Of a stretch of DNA of 64,000 bases, positions 1 to 11,652 are shown in pieces; positions within the stretch are counted from its first letter, which is position 1, and the number at the start of each line of letters is the position of its first letter. The stretch is taken from positions 3,410,001-3,474,000 of the forward strand of contig NC_079233.1 in the NCBI RefSeq assembly GCF_028502605.1. Reading direction: 5' to 3'. The position numbers and the translations under genes were made by a program. The notes below the pieces were generated by a model, which saw only the letters and a program-made list of their open reading frames with translations, did no database searches and was not told the DNA's origin. This DNA comes from Trichoderma breve (taxonomy: Eukaryota; Ascomycota; Sordariomycetes; Hypocreales; Hypocreaceae).

Positions 1-597
1 CAAGGCTACGGTCAGAACTATAACCAAGGTTATGGCCAGAATTATGGCCAAGGATATGGCCAAGGATACGGCCAAGGAGGATACGGTCAACCATACGGTC
101 AAGACTTCAACCAGGGCTATGGCCAAGGCTACAACCAGGGCTACGGTCAAGGCTTTGGCCAAGGATACGGCCAGAACTACGGCCAGAACTTCGCAAACAA
201 CTATAACCCGGCCTTCAGCCAGAGCCAGACCAGCCATACCCGGCACAGCTACCACGGTTCAGATTTTTCGGATTCCGAGAATGGCAACACCCCATCCCTT
301 CGCAGAGTCACCAAGCGTTTACCGAGCGTCAGGCCCATGATGTCAACATTTTCGTCTCCCTCCACCTCCGATTCGGAATTCTCCCACTCGGCCGGCGCCT
401 TCTCGCCGCAGTACATTCTCGCCTCGCCTCTGATATCGCCTACAGCGCAGATGCCGCCGCCGCCGCCTTTTTCATCATATCACCATTACCCACCGCTCTC
501 TCCTGCAAACTCTATTCCTCATATACGGCCACTGGCTCCCCCGCCACTACCAAGGAGGGCATTATCGAATCGCCAGGATACAAGGTCCTGGACATGA
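1..597 (+). CDS. Q/G/Y-rich low-complexity protein, 3' end only
   Basis: An open frame runs from the first base of the window to a TGA at 595-597, giving 198 residues with no start, so the gene begins upstream. The first ~65 residues are repeats of the type GYGQ/NYGQ/GFGQ, a prion-like or phase-separating composition. A Ser-rich stretch with SDSE-type acidic patches and a proline-rich tail (poly-P around residue 150) follow. No folded domain or membrane segment is visible. Repeats of this kind occur in fungal RNA-binding, annexin-like and calcium-binding proteins, but the diagnostic part lies outside the window, so I assign no function. Confidence is high that it is coding (regular codon-based repeat, open frame) and nil on function. 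Confidence 0.75.
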   Translation, partial: QGYGQNYNQGYGQNYGQGYGQGYGQGGYGQPYGQDFNQGYGQGYNQGYGQGFGQGYGQNYGQNFANNYNPAFSQSQTSHTRHSYHGSDFSDSENGNTPSLRRVTKRLPSVRPMMSTFSSPSTSDSEFSHSAGAFSPQYILASPLISPTAQMPPPPPFSSYHHYPPLSPANSIPHIRPLAPPPLPRRALSNRQDTRSWT

Positions 598-1849
598 ATA
601 TCATGTTCGCCATGAATTTCGCCATGAGCTTACTTCCATATCACTACCGTCATCACAATCTCCATCTCCATTTCCATCTTTGAACCAAGAGAGAACAACA
701 TATACTCAGACTACCTACACACACAATCGATTTGACAGCGCGCCAATTTTATTTCGTCCTATTTCCTACTTCTATTTCACTGCCCAACGTTGGGTACGTC
801 ATGGGCCGGAGAACCAAATCTACGGATTTTGGTTCAATTTCCTTTCTGTCTTTTGGATTTCCTTCTTATTTTCCTTTTGTGTTCCTGCCGTCCAGAATGA
901 TCGGTAATCAACTTGGCCACGATATCCTTTTCCTTGTTTTCTCTTCTCTTAGCCAACTTTTTTTTTTTTCTCCTTATCTGTCTCCTTTTTTTACATGGCG
1001 GAGTTCTTTTGTACCAAGAATGAAACGATTTGATGGAAATACGGATATGGCTTTTGGGGGGAAGGGGAAGAGGGTTTCTTTTACGCATGACATGAAACAC
1101 AGAGAAGCTCTTTAATATTTTTGATGAAATCAGGAGATTGATGCTGCAAAGAAGAGACGGGATGACAATGTCATGCTAAGAAAAAAACAACACACACAAT
1201 TTTCAAGAATCAAGAATTAAGACTTTAAAGAATCAAGCAGAGGGTGGGAAAGACGCGGCAAAATGTGAAAGCAGCTAAAAAAAAAAAGAAGAGCGGGCTT
1301 TTTTCGAACACACATCCATAACCATAGATTGATAGTTCATCTGTACAATAGAAAGGGGGGGCGTCACTGGGAACTGCGAGCTGTCAGTCTCCTAGGTACT
1401 ATATCCATTGATTGGACGATTTGTTTCACCATCTCTCTTCAGGCTGTCTTCTTTTGTCCTACACTCGTATATCTTCAAGGCACTACTTATTTAGTTACAA
1501 CGGTACTAGGTATGTCAACACAGGTAACGAAACAGAAGCAAACCAGGAACCAAGAAACGTATGCAAGTTTAATAGTATAGTCAAATGCCTCCGTACCATG
1601 TATCTGTACGGGTAGTCAAATTTAAATTAGAAAAAAAGAAACCAACAAAATACAACACTCGCAGCACGAATGCCTAAACTCCCTGCCCAGTCTTAGAAAT
1701 TGCCCTACAAAAAAATTTCAATCCTCTGGTCTTCCATTTCCTTGTTCTACAAGATGGAGCAAGTTGGATACAAAAGATAAAAAAAAAATCACGCTCAGAA
1801 CATTTCCGTCCCGTTGCCACGTTACTCCAATACGCCTCCTAGAACGGCA
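598..1849. other. intergenic, two convergent 3' ends
   Basis: AT-rich non-coding sequence with T-runs (about 958-970) and A-runs, as expected for the 3' UTRs of the + strand gene ending at 597 and the - strand kinase gene. Small open frames here overlap one another and have no splice signals or recognisable protein character. Nothing else seen. Confidence 0.6.
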
Positions 1850-2083
1850 TCAAGCCGTATGCGTCCCATTTGATGCGACGGGCACATTTTCTTTCTTGTC
1901 CACTGCGCTCGCAATGCCTGATTGTAAAATGTCGCGTATAAAGGACTCCTGCTTGCGAGCCGATGGGGCCTTCTGTCCTTCGGACTCGCTTGCAGTAGGT
2001 GACACGTCAATGTCAAAAATCCCATCAACGGCAGCTATCCCTCGTGGTGTAGAAGGCCTCGATGATCCCGCCACGTCGAGATT
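1850..2083 (-). other. in-frame open extension downstream of the kinase stop codon
   Basis: Directly after the kinase TAG (2084-2086) the same reading frame stays open for 77 codons to a TGA at 1850-1852. The conceptual peptide looks like real protein: Ser/Pro-rich with RPSTPRG and DVSPTASE, then the helix-like KQESFIRDILQSG. It could be a stop-codon readthrough extension, a former C-terminus cut off by a recent nonsense mutation, a base-calling error, or coincidence. No convincing intron removes the TAG. A GTGCGG donor about 100 nt upstream paired with the CATAG would be in frame, but it would delete the conserved-looking FELNLDNATLLGKRG segment. Confidence 0.4.
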
Positions 2084-4470
2084 CTATGCTCCCATGACGG
2101 GAACCTTCTTGCCTCGCTTGCCCAGCAGCGTAGCGTTGTCTAAGTTGAGCTCAAACGCGCCCTTTTGGCGCTGTCTCTCCCGCACTTGTTGTCGCGCAGC
2201 AGCGGCCACGGCGGCTGAATGTTGTCCATAGCCCTTCTCGCCGGCTCGTTCCCGCTCGCGGCCACGGGTATGGGTGGTGTCATGATCCTGAATGTTGGCT
2301 CTTTGCATTCTCTGCTCTAAGGCCTGAGTCTTGGTGTTGGCATCATCCTTGTCGACGTCCATGTTATCGACATCGTCGCTATCCTCTTCCTCTTCCTCTT
2401 CTTCTTCATTAAGGCCTCCAAGTGGACGTCCAGCACCTCCAGCTCGCGCGCCGACCTGCGCTCTTCTCTTGGCCTCCTCCTCCTGGCGGTGGACGGCATA
2501 ACTGACATCAAACACCTCGCGAAGGTTGACAGCTGCGGGAGATCGGAAGTCATATCGCTTGCCGGACTCTTCGAAGTGAGCAGCGTTGAACTGCTTGAGC
2601 GGCACCATTCCTGGAGCCTTTTCGTCTCGGGGAGTCGGTCCCACCTCCTGGATCCATGGGTGGGCAAGGAACTCCCTGATGGTGTAACGCTTGTCGGGGT
2701 CTACCGTCAAAAGATGGCTGATCAGGTCCTTGGCAGACGAGGAGATGTCGTCCCACCAGGGCGACAGGAAGGTGTACTGGCCCTTGGCAACCTTTTCGGT
2801 GAGCACTTCTATGCTCTCATCGTAGAAGGGTGGGAATCCGCAGAGCAGAGTGTAGAGAACGCAGCCCAGCGCCCACATGTCAACCGACTTTGAGTATCTC
2901 TCATCCTTGACAATCTCGGGAGCAGTATAGCCAACAGTACCACAGGGAGTCATGGTCTGTGCTTCCCAAACAATCTTGGAGAGACCGAAGTCGGCAATCT
3001 TGATCTCGCCAATGCCTCCGGCTCCCAGACCCTGGATGAACTCGCCCTCGTCGACCTTGTCCTCATCTCCGGGCTGCTTGGGTTTCGGGTGCTTGGATGG
3101 AATGAATGGGATCGGGTTGAATAGGATATTCTCGGGCTTGATGTCACTACAAGGATGTGTCAGCACAGGTTTGCCTTTGTCTGGGCAAAAAAGGTGAAGC
3201 CATGACGTCAGAGCGGGACTACCCCTGTCCCACTACTTTTGTCTGGGTTGCTTAGAAATGAGACAAAGTGCAGCCAAGACTCACCGATGGACAACGCCCT
3301 TCTCCTCGTGCAGGTACTCGAGCGCTCTGGCGACGCGGACGATGACATGGCGAGACAGCTCTTCGCTGAAGTAGGTCAGTCGTACGATTTGGTGGAACAG
3401 CTCGCCACCGGGGGCCAGCTCCAGGACGATGTAGTAGTATTGCTTGGACTCGGAAAATTCGATGAGCTTGACGATGTTGGGGTGATCGAGCTGGCGCATG
3501 ATCTGAACCTCTTTGAGGATATTGGAACGCTAGACTGGTAGTTAGCATCAGTAGTTCCCCGCTATCATCTCCATGTATTCGAGGCCAAAACTTCTGGCTT
3601 CGTGTACGCAGCAAGTACCCTCTGGACGAGAGACCAAGGATGTCAACATAGGAAATAAAAAATGTCGCACCTCTGCAGCCTTTGGAATCTTTTTGAAATC
3701 TGGATGTAAATGTTTATTTCCCTATTTCAGGGGAAACCCCCCTCCGTTGTTGGTAAGAGCGGGATGGAGCAAGAGACGAGGCAGCTAAGGAAATCGGATA
3801 TCATGGCAAAAGCAATAACAAGGAAAAGAAGATGACAAACAAATTGATACAACTTACTTGCATGCGGTTCATCTCGTACTTGCGCACGACTTTGATGGCC
3901 ACCTCGCCATGTTCTCCATGCAAATCGCGTGCACGGTAGACGTTGCTAAAGGCACCATCGCCCATCTTTTCGAGAAGCTCCCAGCGATCCAAATCAGGAT
4001 ACTTGGGGAATTTGCTCTTGCTCGCATTCTCCTCAGCAATGATTTGGGCCAGGTTTGCCTCATCAACTCTTATGCCCTTGGTGCCATTGACTTGGGCAGG
4101 CTCGGCGTGATGAGCTGCGGCATAACCAGCCTGTGCTGCGCGGTTCTGCTGATCGCCAGGTGCTTCCGAGTATGCTCCCAGGGGCTCCTGGTTTCCGGCA
4201 GGATTGCCATACACAGGACCTGTTGGAACGGATTTCTCTGCGGGCGGCTGTGGTATAGATTGAGGGGCCTCATTCTTGCGCGTTTCTTCGGGGAAAGTAG
4301 TGCGTGCTTGTTTGCCTAGCATCAAGATCAGTTAGTCGATTACATTGGGTACTTTTTCAAGATAATAAACTGCGGCTGCACAGTAACAAATCAAAAGAGA
4401 CTTTGGAAAAAGTGATGGGTCTGGTCATACCATGGCGAATGAAGTTCTTGAGCTGTTGAATCGTAGACAT
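2084..4470 (-). CDS. srk1: Rck2/Srk1-family serine/threonine protein kinase (CAMK group)
   Basis: Four exons on the - strand: 4470-4431, 4315-3858, 3529-3285 and 3146-2084, giving 601 residues starting MSTIQQLKNF. The kinase domain spans about 130-430, with glycine loop GDGAFSNV, AIK lysine K155, HRD/catalytic loop around D249 (HRDIKPEN), DFG at 300-302 and APE in TAPEIVKD. Between HRDIKPEN and DFG lies the ~40-residue insert typical of yeast Rck2 and fission yeast Srk1 (PIPFIPSK...DEGEFI...GAGGIGEIKIADFG), which makes the family assignment firm. Family knowledge: these are cytoplasmic/nuclear effectors of the Hog1/Sty1 stress MAPK that act on translation elongation and Cdc25. The C-terminal tail has an acidic EEEEEEEE run and LLGKRGKK, which fits a MAPK docking site (inference). 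STRE-like AGGGG pentamers occur upstream (about 4890, 5257). Confidence 0.93.
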
Positions 4471-7400
4471 GGTTGAAAAGAGGCGCCGCTGACGAGCGAC
4501 GGCGCGGTGAAAGGTACAAGTTGGAGCAGGCGGACGATTGATTCTATGCTGCGCAATTGAAAAGTTCCTTCTTCAGTGCTCTTGTAATTTGGCGTATAGA
4601 GAAGAAAAAATGGTGACAAATAGACAAGCTCAGCGTGTTTGGCCGAGAGTCAGATTATGAGATGAATGGGGGAAAACTGTAGCAGTGTCTGATAGCGAGA
4701 AATGGCCCAACGTGGGTTCTGCGCGGATGGTGTGCGATGATGCGGGGTTTTAAAATGAGTTTGCAAGCAGCAAAACGTGGTGGTACTTTTTGCCTGGTTT
4801 TTTTCCCCTTTCTAGGCTGACAGATGCTCTATGACGGAGAGGCGAAGCTGGGTCGAAGCAGACGGGCAAAGCGATTTGAAATGGTGAACAGGGGAGAATT
4901 TGCTCGCTGGCCAAGGTGGAAGAAATGATGAGAGAAAGATGAGAAAAGAGAAGAGGAAGAGGGAAGAGAATTGCTCCAGCGGCTGGGAAGAAGGTGGTGT
5001 AGGGACTTATTAGTGACTGAATGGATGGTTCCGGCGCGGTAAATCCAAGTGGGTGGAAGTGACGTGCGGCTGCTGCGCCTGCGAGAGGCTAGCAGACAGC
5101 AGCTAAACAGGACCTGGTAGTGGGTTCAGTATGTAATGCGTCCTAGGTCAGTTTTTTTTTCATTTTTTTTTTTTTTTTTTAGTGCTGGTGCTGGTGCTTG
5201 TATCTCGGCAGCTGTTGTTGCAGAAGACTTGGCAGCTAAAGCAGAGCGGGCGATCCAGGGGAGAATGTATTAAGAAGAAGAGAAGAAAAAGAGAGAGAGA
5301 GAAGAAACGAGGCTAGGCATGACATCTTTAAATTAAATTATTATTTTATTTTTGTATTCTTACGCGACTTGAGCTTCGCCTTGCTGCCTACATTTACTAC
5401 CTGCTGTACACCTACCGTCATGCGCATCTGTACTAGGCAAGTACTGCAAAAATTGGGTGTTGATGACGCACCCAACCGACAGCAACGGCTGTTTCATCAC
5501 CCAACTTTACTTTACTCGACCATGGAATGTACTCGTACATGTACACGTCCCAAGACTTGCAAATGCACGACGCGAACATGGAAGAGGCCAGAAGGCCCAA
5601 AGTCCAGCCGGGTCACATTCCACGTCCCATCTGCAGGTGAAAAACAAGATCAGTACGACACGAAGCAAATGCAGTTGGTACCTGTGCCGGGCGGTAATCT
5701 TGCTTACAGGTAGACTAGACACTCGCTAGTCTAGCCTGTGCTGCTACCGTCCGGTCAATGATGCTACTCCACGGGCTCCCTGGCAAGCCTGGTAGGTAGA
5801 TGTAAGTGCCTAGACCTGCCTGGACCTGGGCAGCCCCGTTAATTCAGCAGGATATTCTGGCACTCAGGCATTGGGCAACGCTACGGACACGGGTCGAGAC
5901 CGCAGAGGGCTTGCAGAGTGCAGGAGAACGTGCAGATTCAACCGCGGGGCGGATTCGAGGCTACGGAGTACTCCGTCCATACGTGTAGTCTCTACGGCAG
6001 TCCGGTACGGTACAGTAGGTACGGGACAGCAGGAGGATTCAATGTTTACCTATAGACATCCATGGTTGATTTGCAATGCCGGTGGCGAGGTGCAGTCAGC
6101 CGCCAAAGGAGCACCACCGCGGCGTGTCATGCATCGACTCCAAAGTGAATTCTCGGTCGACACGGGCGGAAGCTTTCTCGACACCTGATCCGACGAGTGT
6201 CCATTTTGCTCCGTTCTGTCCCGTGAGGACAAGTATCTACGAGTATGTGCCTGATGTTTTGCCGGCCTCCTCCATCTGCCGTCTGCAAGTAGAGCCAAAG
6301 CAAGGAACCCGCCGTCTGGTGTCAATTACCAGGGAACCAACCCTTCGTCTCCTCTGCGTCTGATACATCAGCATCCGGTACGGTACAGGCGCATATTCTC
6401 CGTACATACACATGTATATGACCCATGCCAAGGCACTGGGCAGAAAGCAAATCTGCCAGCATGGAGCACAAATACCACCGTAACCAAGTATCGCTTCATC
6501 ACGATCTCAGCCAGCTACAAGCTATCTCCTGCTAGCAGGTACTTAGGAGGGGAGGCACATGCAGCAGCCAGGGCGGTTTTGGCGGGGCCGCGGTTTTGAT
6601 CCGCGATTATGACGCCGCAATCGACGTCATCTCTATTTCTCTATTTCTCGTGCGGCGCCACGCGACCAATAGCGCCGGCGCCGTGCCCGAGAGACATTGA
6701 AGGCGGGCATCACGTACATTTGCCTTGCTTCTTGTATCGCCTCTGCAGGGCTGTGACATGTCTCGGCTACTCGGTTCTTTATTTTACTTTCGGTGCCTGA
6801 GATGATTCACGTTGAAGCAACTTGCAGGACTTGGCTGGAATGGGATGGGATGGTATAAAGATCATGGGAGAGGCGAGCGCTTCATTGCGGATCTGCTCGT
6901 TTTGGATTGATGCCATCTCCGGATTCACTTGGGAATCGTGCGCCCACTTGATCAAGCTTCCTTGGCTCGGGTATGGATATGCACACCTGTCGATCCTCTC
7001 GCTTACGTTACGTATGCATCATGGCAGAGTTTGTTGAACAGATGAGCGAAATAGGAAACCAAAAGAAACAAAAGAAAACTATATTCCCTAATAACCTGGG
7101 GAATACGGTACCTATCTACAACTCTCCAGGATTGCCTCCATTGTCTACTCAAGCATTAAGCTACCTACGTCACAGTGGAGCTTGAATCGCAGCCGCGTAC
7201 CTGATTGATGATTGATAATTGCATGAACTCATGAAGGCATCACGGATGTAGCATGGGTGACAAAGATTCAGCTGTATACGTTTAACCTCTAAAATTAGAT
7301 GATTTCGTTGATACGTACCAACTAGGTAGGTTGGTAGGCATGTTCTGTCTGTAGCCGTACCTAGTCACCACATCCACCGTTGGTGTCACATCGGGCTGGC

Positions 7401-9050
7401 TGACTCTACTCATATCGTTTCTAGATATATGATCATGACGCTGCCATGGTCCTCTAGTTTGGTGCAAGTCAACATCTTTTCTAGAGCCAATAAAGGAACC
7501 ATTGCTTCAACACCATTCCACCCTAGTACTGCATCTTTGTTCTAGAATTTTGCAACACAATCGGGACATTTTAGGCCATTGGAGAAAGTTGTACATGACA
7601 TCAGTATGCGAAGGCACGCCCCCTACGTCTTCTATGAGTAGGGAACTCTCCACGTCATTGCTCTCCAGATGGACCGCGCGGCTGCTATCTCCGGTAATCT
7701 TCAGCTAACAGAGAGGCTGTGATGCGCAAACAACAACGCCTCAATGCTGGTGCAAAGCCGATCGCACACTTGAAAGATATAGTGTGATTTGTCTGAGCAT
7801 GTACACAAGGTAAAGGTGAGACATGCTGTTTGATGTTGAAAGTTAAGCCCATAGTTGGCCAGAATCTCTCCGGGAAGTAAGTCGATGCTATCATTTGCCA
7901 CAGGGGATCTACAAGAAGCATCATTCCGAGGGGGTCGAGGCGGGTAGGCGGGACATGTTCCCGGCTCCAAGCCTCGATGCCAGTGATTGAACTTACTGTC
8001 AATGGATGGTGCGCTGCGACATGCATCTGGCACCGGAGCATATGGGCCGGTGGCGGGCCATTTATAATCACTGAAGCTAGAATCGATATATGGCATCTGA
8101 GATACTGCAGTTGATGATTGGCTGCGGCTCTTACAAGCCCTCCTCTATTAGTAGCATCCGATGGACTCGTCAAGATATACACAAGTCGGCCGTAGTAAGC
8201 AGGCAGACAAGCATAGAGATTCTTAACCACCACCAGTTTAAGCACGATACATATATCGAAGTCGAGTGTATTATAGCAATCATGGCTCGAATACAGCAGC
8301 TGTGAGAATAAGGGCATGTATGTATGAAAGAGTAACACGCACGAGTGCTCTGATCGGGTGGACACGATGCAATACATCCATCGCTCCATGTCCTGAATAA
8401 CACGATAGGTAGGCAAGCGAAGGTAAGAAAAAGCGAGACCAGTAATTGAATAGGTACATACATCTATATTTAGTAAATTGAGCACCTAATTAACTCATCA
8501 GGTAGTGTTTTTGTAGCGGAACGCCTACAGTATTCAGCCAGCACCCGATTTGTTTTTTATATAAACATAGTAGCAGTTACTAGAGAAATATACCTAGATA
8601 TAGTAGCAGTTAGTAGGGAAATGTATTCGTAGATTTAGCAGCTGTTCCCTTTGTAGGTGTATGATTCAACTCGTGGGTGTTCGAAATCTTCTCGGTCTCA
8701 GTTTTTCTGTCCACCGCTTGGTAGGTTATGGAAGCAACCCATTAAATCCTTAGGTAACAAATTCATACTATATGGGCTTGTTCTTGCCCTTTGAAATAGA
8801 CATCAAGAAGCCATTCATGCACTTACTTACGTCGTGCGTACACCTGTACCCCATGCATACATGGACGTAGATACGTACCGCGTTCTCGAGTTCAGCCGTA
8901 TATATCCAGTTGATTCGTCGCATTGCATGATACATGATAGGTGCAGTCGGAATAATTGACGGTGCGCGATTCCAGAGATGTATGCATGTAGATATCATTT
9001 GTCGCTGCCTATTCTGAAAAAATTCGGAGATCTTGACATGCCACTTCACG
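4471..9050. other. 4.6-kb region without a recognisable gene; kinase leader at its left end
   Basis: The left part (4471-5310) is the 5' leader/promoter of the kinase and contains CT/GA-rich tracts, T9 at 5152-5160, T18 at 5163-5180 and a GA run near 5272-5306. From 5310 to 8480 the sequence is mixed composition with palindromic TACATGTA/GTACC-type words. Its open frames, including a 266-codon one at 7685-8485 (-), are cysteine/histidine-rich, lack introns and resemble no family. The left inverted repeat (8478-8716) and the DUF4238 promoter occupy the right end. I see no RNA gene. Confidence 0.5.
8478..8716 (-). repeat. left arm of a long inverted repeat
   Basis: The reverse complement of this segment aligns by eye with 14041-14290 over essentially its whole length. 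Shared blocks are GGACAGAAA, AGATTTCGAACACCC, a central AT-rich GCTGCTACTATAT/ATTTCTCT part, TCGGGTGCTGGCTG, and a terminal TAGGCGTTCC...ACTAC...TGAGTT block. Inside it are about 2.5 degenerate ~34-bp units (ATAGTAGCAGTTA...AGGGAAATGTA). It could be one terminal repeat of a large element or an independent MITE-like insertion. Boundaries are approximate. Confidence 0.65.
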
Positions 9051-11516
9051 ATGATGCCCAACATGCCCAATACGTCGTCAACACAAGACAGTGCGTCAAC
9101 TCAACAAGATTTGAGCATCAAGATGCCGGAGAACGCGTCGTCGCAATACCATCACTTTGTTCCACAATTTCTTCTAAAGAATTTTGTCGATGCATGTAAC
9201 CCTACTAAAAATGGCTCGACTACCTCTACCAACCGTAGAGCTCGAAGGAGAAAGCGCAATACCGATCCTACCGTCAACCGCGTGGATTTGTCTTCTGAAA
9301 TGCCAGAAGTCATAGAGATACCAGTAAAGAGAATACTTGGCAAGACGGACATGTATCGGGATACGAACAAACCATGTGCAGAGCAGCAGCATGTAGAGAG
9401 GATGTTCGGCGATGTCGAGTCAAGGACCAGCAGAATCTTTCGAAAAATTACGAAAGCTTTCGACGAAGGCCATCGAGGCATCTGGATTACACGAGACGAA
9501 AGGAATCTTGTCAGAAAGTTTCTTTTCCTCATGAAATACCGAGGACCAGCTTTCTACGGGCGTTATAACCACGAGACCGCATCGGATTATGACGCCAACG
9601 ATAGAGAGAGGATGCTTGAATACATGCAGAAGAAAGGGTTTGAAAGACCTATCGACGTATGGTTCGATAACATCAAAACCATCATCGAGCTGGATATGGA
9701 TGATGAGTTGAACTGGATATCAGAACTCCCAGAACGCATGTATCCGGACGATGCGAAGTGGGCCATTATGCATTGCCAGTCCTTTTTCATGGCCATATGC
9801 ACCCCTTCTAATGCTCAAGATGAATTCCTTCTTACCGACAACTGCTACCATGTTTCCGAAGGGGTCTTTCAATGCTCCGTCAGCCTGGAGACTGGAGAGT
9901 CTAAAGTAGGGGCTTGGACGAACTTCCACGAATTTGCTCCCATATCTCCGAAACTAATGATTGTGCTTCGGAGCTTCTTACTTCCATCGCCAGAGGAAGA
10001 TTCTCTCCCCGGAGCCAAGGCTGAGAAAGAGATGCTATGGTCTCTGGTAGTAGAGAGGTTCCACGGAAGCGATGTCAATTCCACCCTAGCCGATCTTCCA
10101 ATCGCGATACCCGACAACAATTATAGCCATAAAACAAACGGTGTTTTACAGTTCCAAGATGAAAACTTTTCTCTGCAGCGTCATCACAAATTTTTCTTCA
10201 GCTTTTTCCCTATCGAGACACACCATGTCAACAAGATCCACTGTGTGTTCTTGGATAATGCGAGCTCCTGCACTAGCGTGATATTCCGATCCAAGGAGTC
10301 TTTTCGCCAAACTCTTGAGTGGTATCTCACGGAGCCTGGTTGGGTCGGAAAGCGTGTTACTTCTCTTCCGGGTGACAGGCGACGTCTCTATTTGCTGAAG
10401 CTGGCGGCAGTGCTGAAACAATTGGGCTCCGACAAGGAACCTACTTGGGAAGAAATCGATGTTGCAAAGATGAGAAATGACACCAAACGTCAATTAATGG
10501 AAAAGGGATTATTTGAGTTGTTTCCTGAACTCCTAGACTGCATTCCAGATGATAACCCAAGCGAATTCATGCAGATTTACAACAGTCTAGGTGATTCAAT
10601 TTTCAAGCTCATTTCTATCTTTACTGATGAGAATTCCAGGTGGATCGAAGCAAACCATTACAAAAGATATGAGGCAGGTTTACTTGATGATGGAATTGCG
10701 GATTAAGATTGATGTATGGTCGCGTGGGCTGGACGAAGCCTTGCGGGTAAGAAATCGTAAGCTCCTCATGGACGCATATACTCGGCTTCCGTCTCATCGT
10801 TTCTGGTTGTACACAAAATACTGGAGAGCCATGGAATCACGAGACCCAAGTGGCCCGCGAATCGAGGAGCACGCCCAACCGCTGAACGTCAACGATGATG
10901 GACCCGAAGATGCAATCGCCAGAGGCAAGTGGACATTGCTTTCGTTCAATATGAATACCTTCTAATGGTTGTTAACAGCGCGAGACATCATTAAACCTAG
11001 CAAGTTGAATTTCTTGATGAAAGTCGCCGTTGGCAATGACATTAAGTTGAAGAAGAAGCCAGGTTATAACCTATCATGGAAATTCACAATAGATGAGAGT
11101 GGCGCCGAGAATTTTATGATGATTCAGGCCCTTGCCTTCCACAGTATGTTCCCTTTAATTTGAAGCAAGTTACATTCCAGGCTGAGCTATCTATAGGTAG
11201 TATCCGAGACTGCGGTAAGATTTTGATCATGACATTCCAGAGCCTGCTAGCATTCTGATAAAACACAGGGATTGAAGCCATCGAAACACTCGCAACAATC
11301 TACGGAATGGCGGTTGTGAGTCAATTCGATTTGGAAATTGGAGGATGTGAAATGCTTAACCTTACAGAAGGCGAGACAGTCGAGCTGTTCGTCAGAATGT
11401 TAGTGCGGGAAGATTTTGAGGAGATGTTACAAGACAAACTGGAAACAAACGTGTTGAATGATTTGGCAAAGGTTTTTTTTGAGTTGATATACCCTCACCC
11501 AAAAACAGATACATAG
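9051..11516 (+). CDS. DUF4238-domain protein of unknown function
   Basis: Four exons: 9051-10590, 10640-10924, 10979-11143 and 11269-11516, giving 745 residues. The start is the first ATG in frame (MMPNMPNTSS). Residues 32-45 read QYHHFVPQFLLKNF, the hallmark N-terminal motif of DUF4238 (PF14022). The body continues with the conserved mix of charged helices (DERNLVRKFLFLMKYRGP, MHCQSFFMAICTP, LLTDNCYHV). The frame change near 10600 is explained by a 49-nt intron (10591-10639), so this is not a frameshift. The second intron (10925-10978) uses a GC donor (GCAAGT...CAG), which is needed to keep frame. The family is widespread in bacteria and fungi with no established activity, and no catalytic site is evident. 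No signal peptide or membrane helix. It lies between inverted repeats, tail-to-tail with the MFS gene. Confidence 0.82.
10925..10978 (+). other. GC-AG intron in the DUF4238 gene
   Basis: Exon 2 ends ...GCC AGA G and is followed by GCAAGT; the intron ends TTAACAG before CG CGA GAC. Only this GC donor joins the flanking frames (ARG/ARDIIKPSK). The overlapping GT two bases downstream would give an early stop. GC-AG introns are a minor class that needs the strong GCAAGT context seen here. Confidence 0.6.
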
Positions 11517-11652
11517 GAAGTCATCACAGGTATAGGGGATTGACAAGCAGATTGTATTATTTCCTCTTACAACTCGCAACTACACGTTCCACCCAAGTAA
11601 CCCACGTCGACCATTATTGCGGATATCCATGTAGTAACATGAATTTGTCAAC

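Noticed and set aside
7685..8485. 266-codon open frame on the - strand
   Set aside because: Composition is random-looking (C, H, I, Y rich), with no domain, no introns, overlapping frames on both strands, and an end that runs into the inverted repeat. It is probably chance.
10591..10720. Apparent frameshift or pseudogenisation of the DUF4238 gene
   Set aside because: A 49-nt GT-AG intron (10591-10639) joins the two frames exactly, so no mutation is needed.
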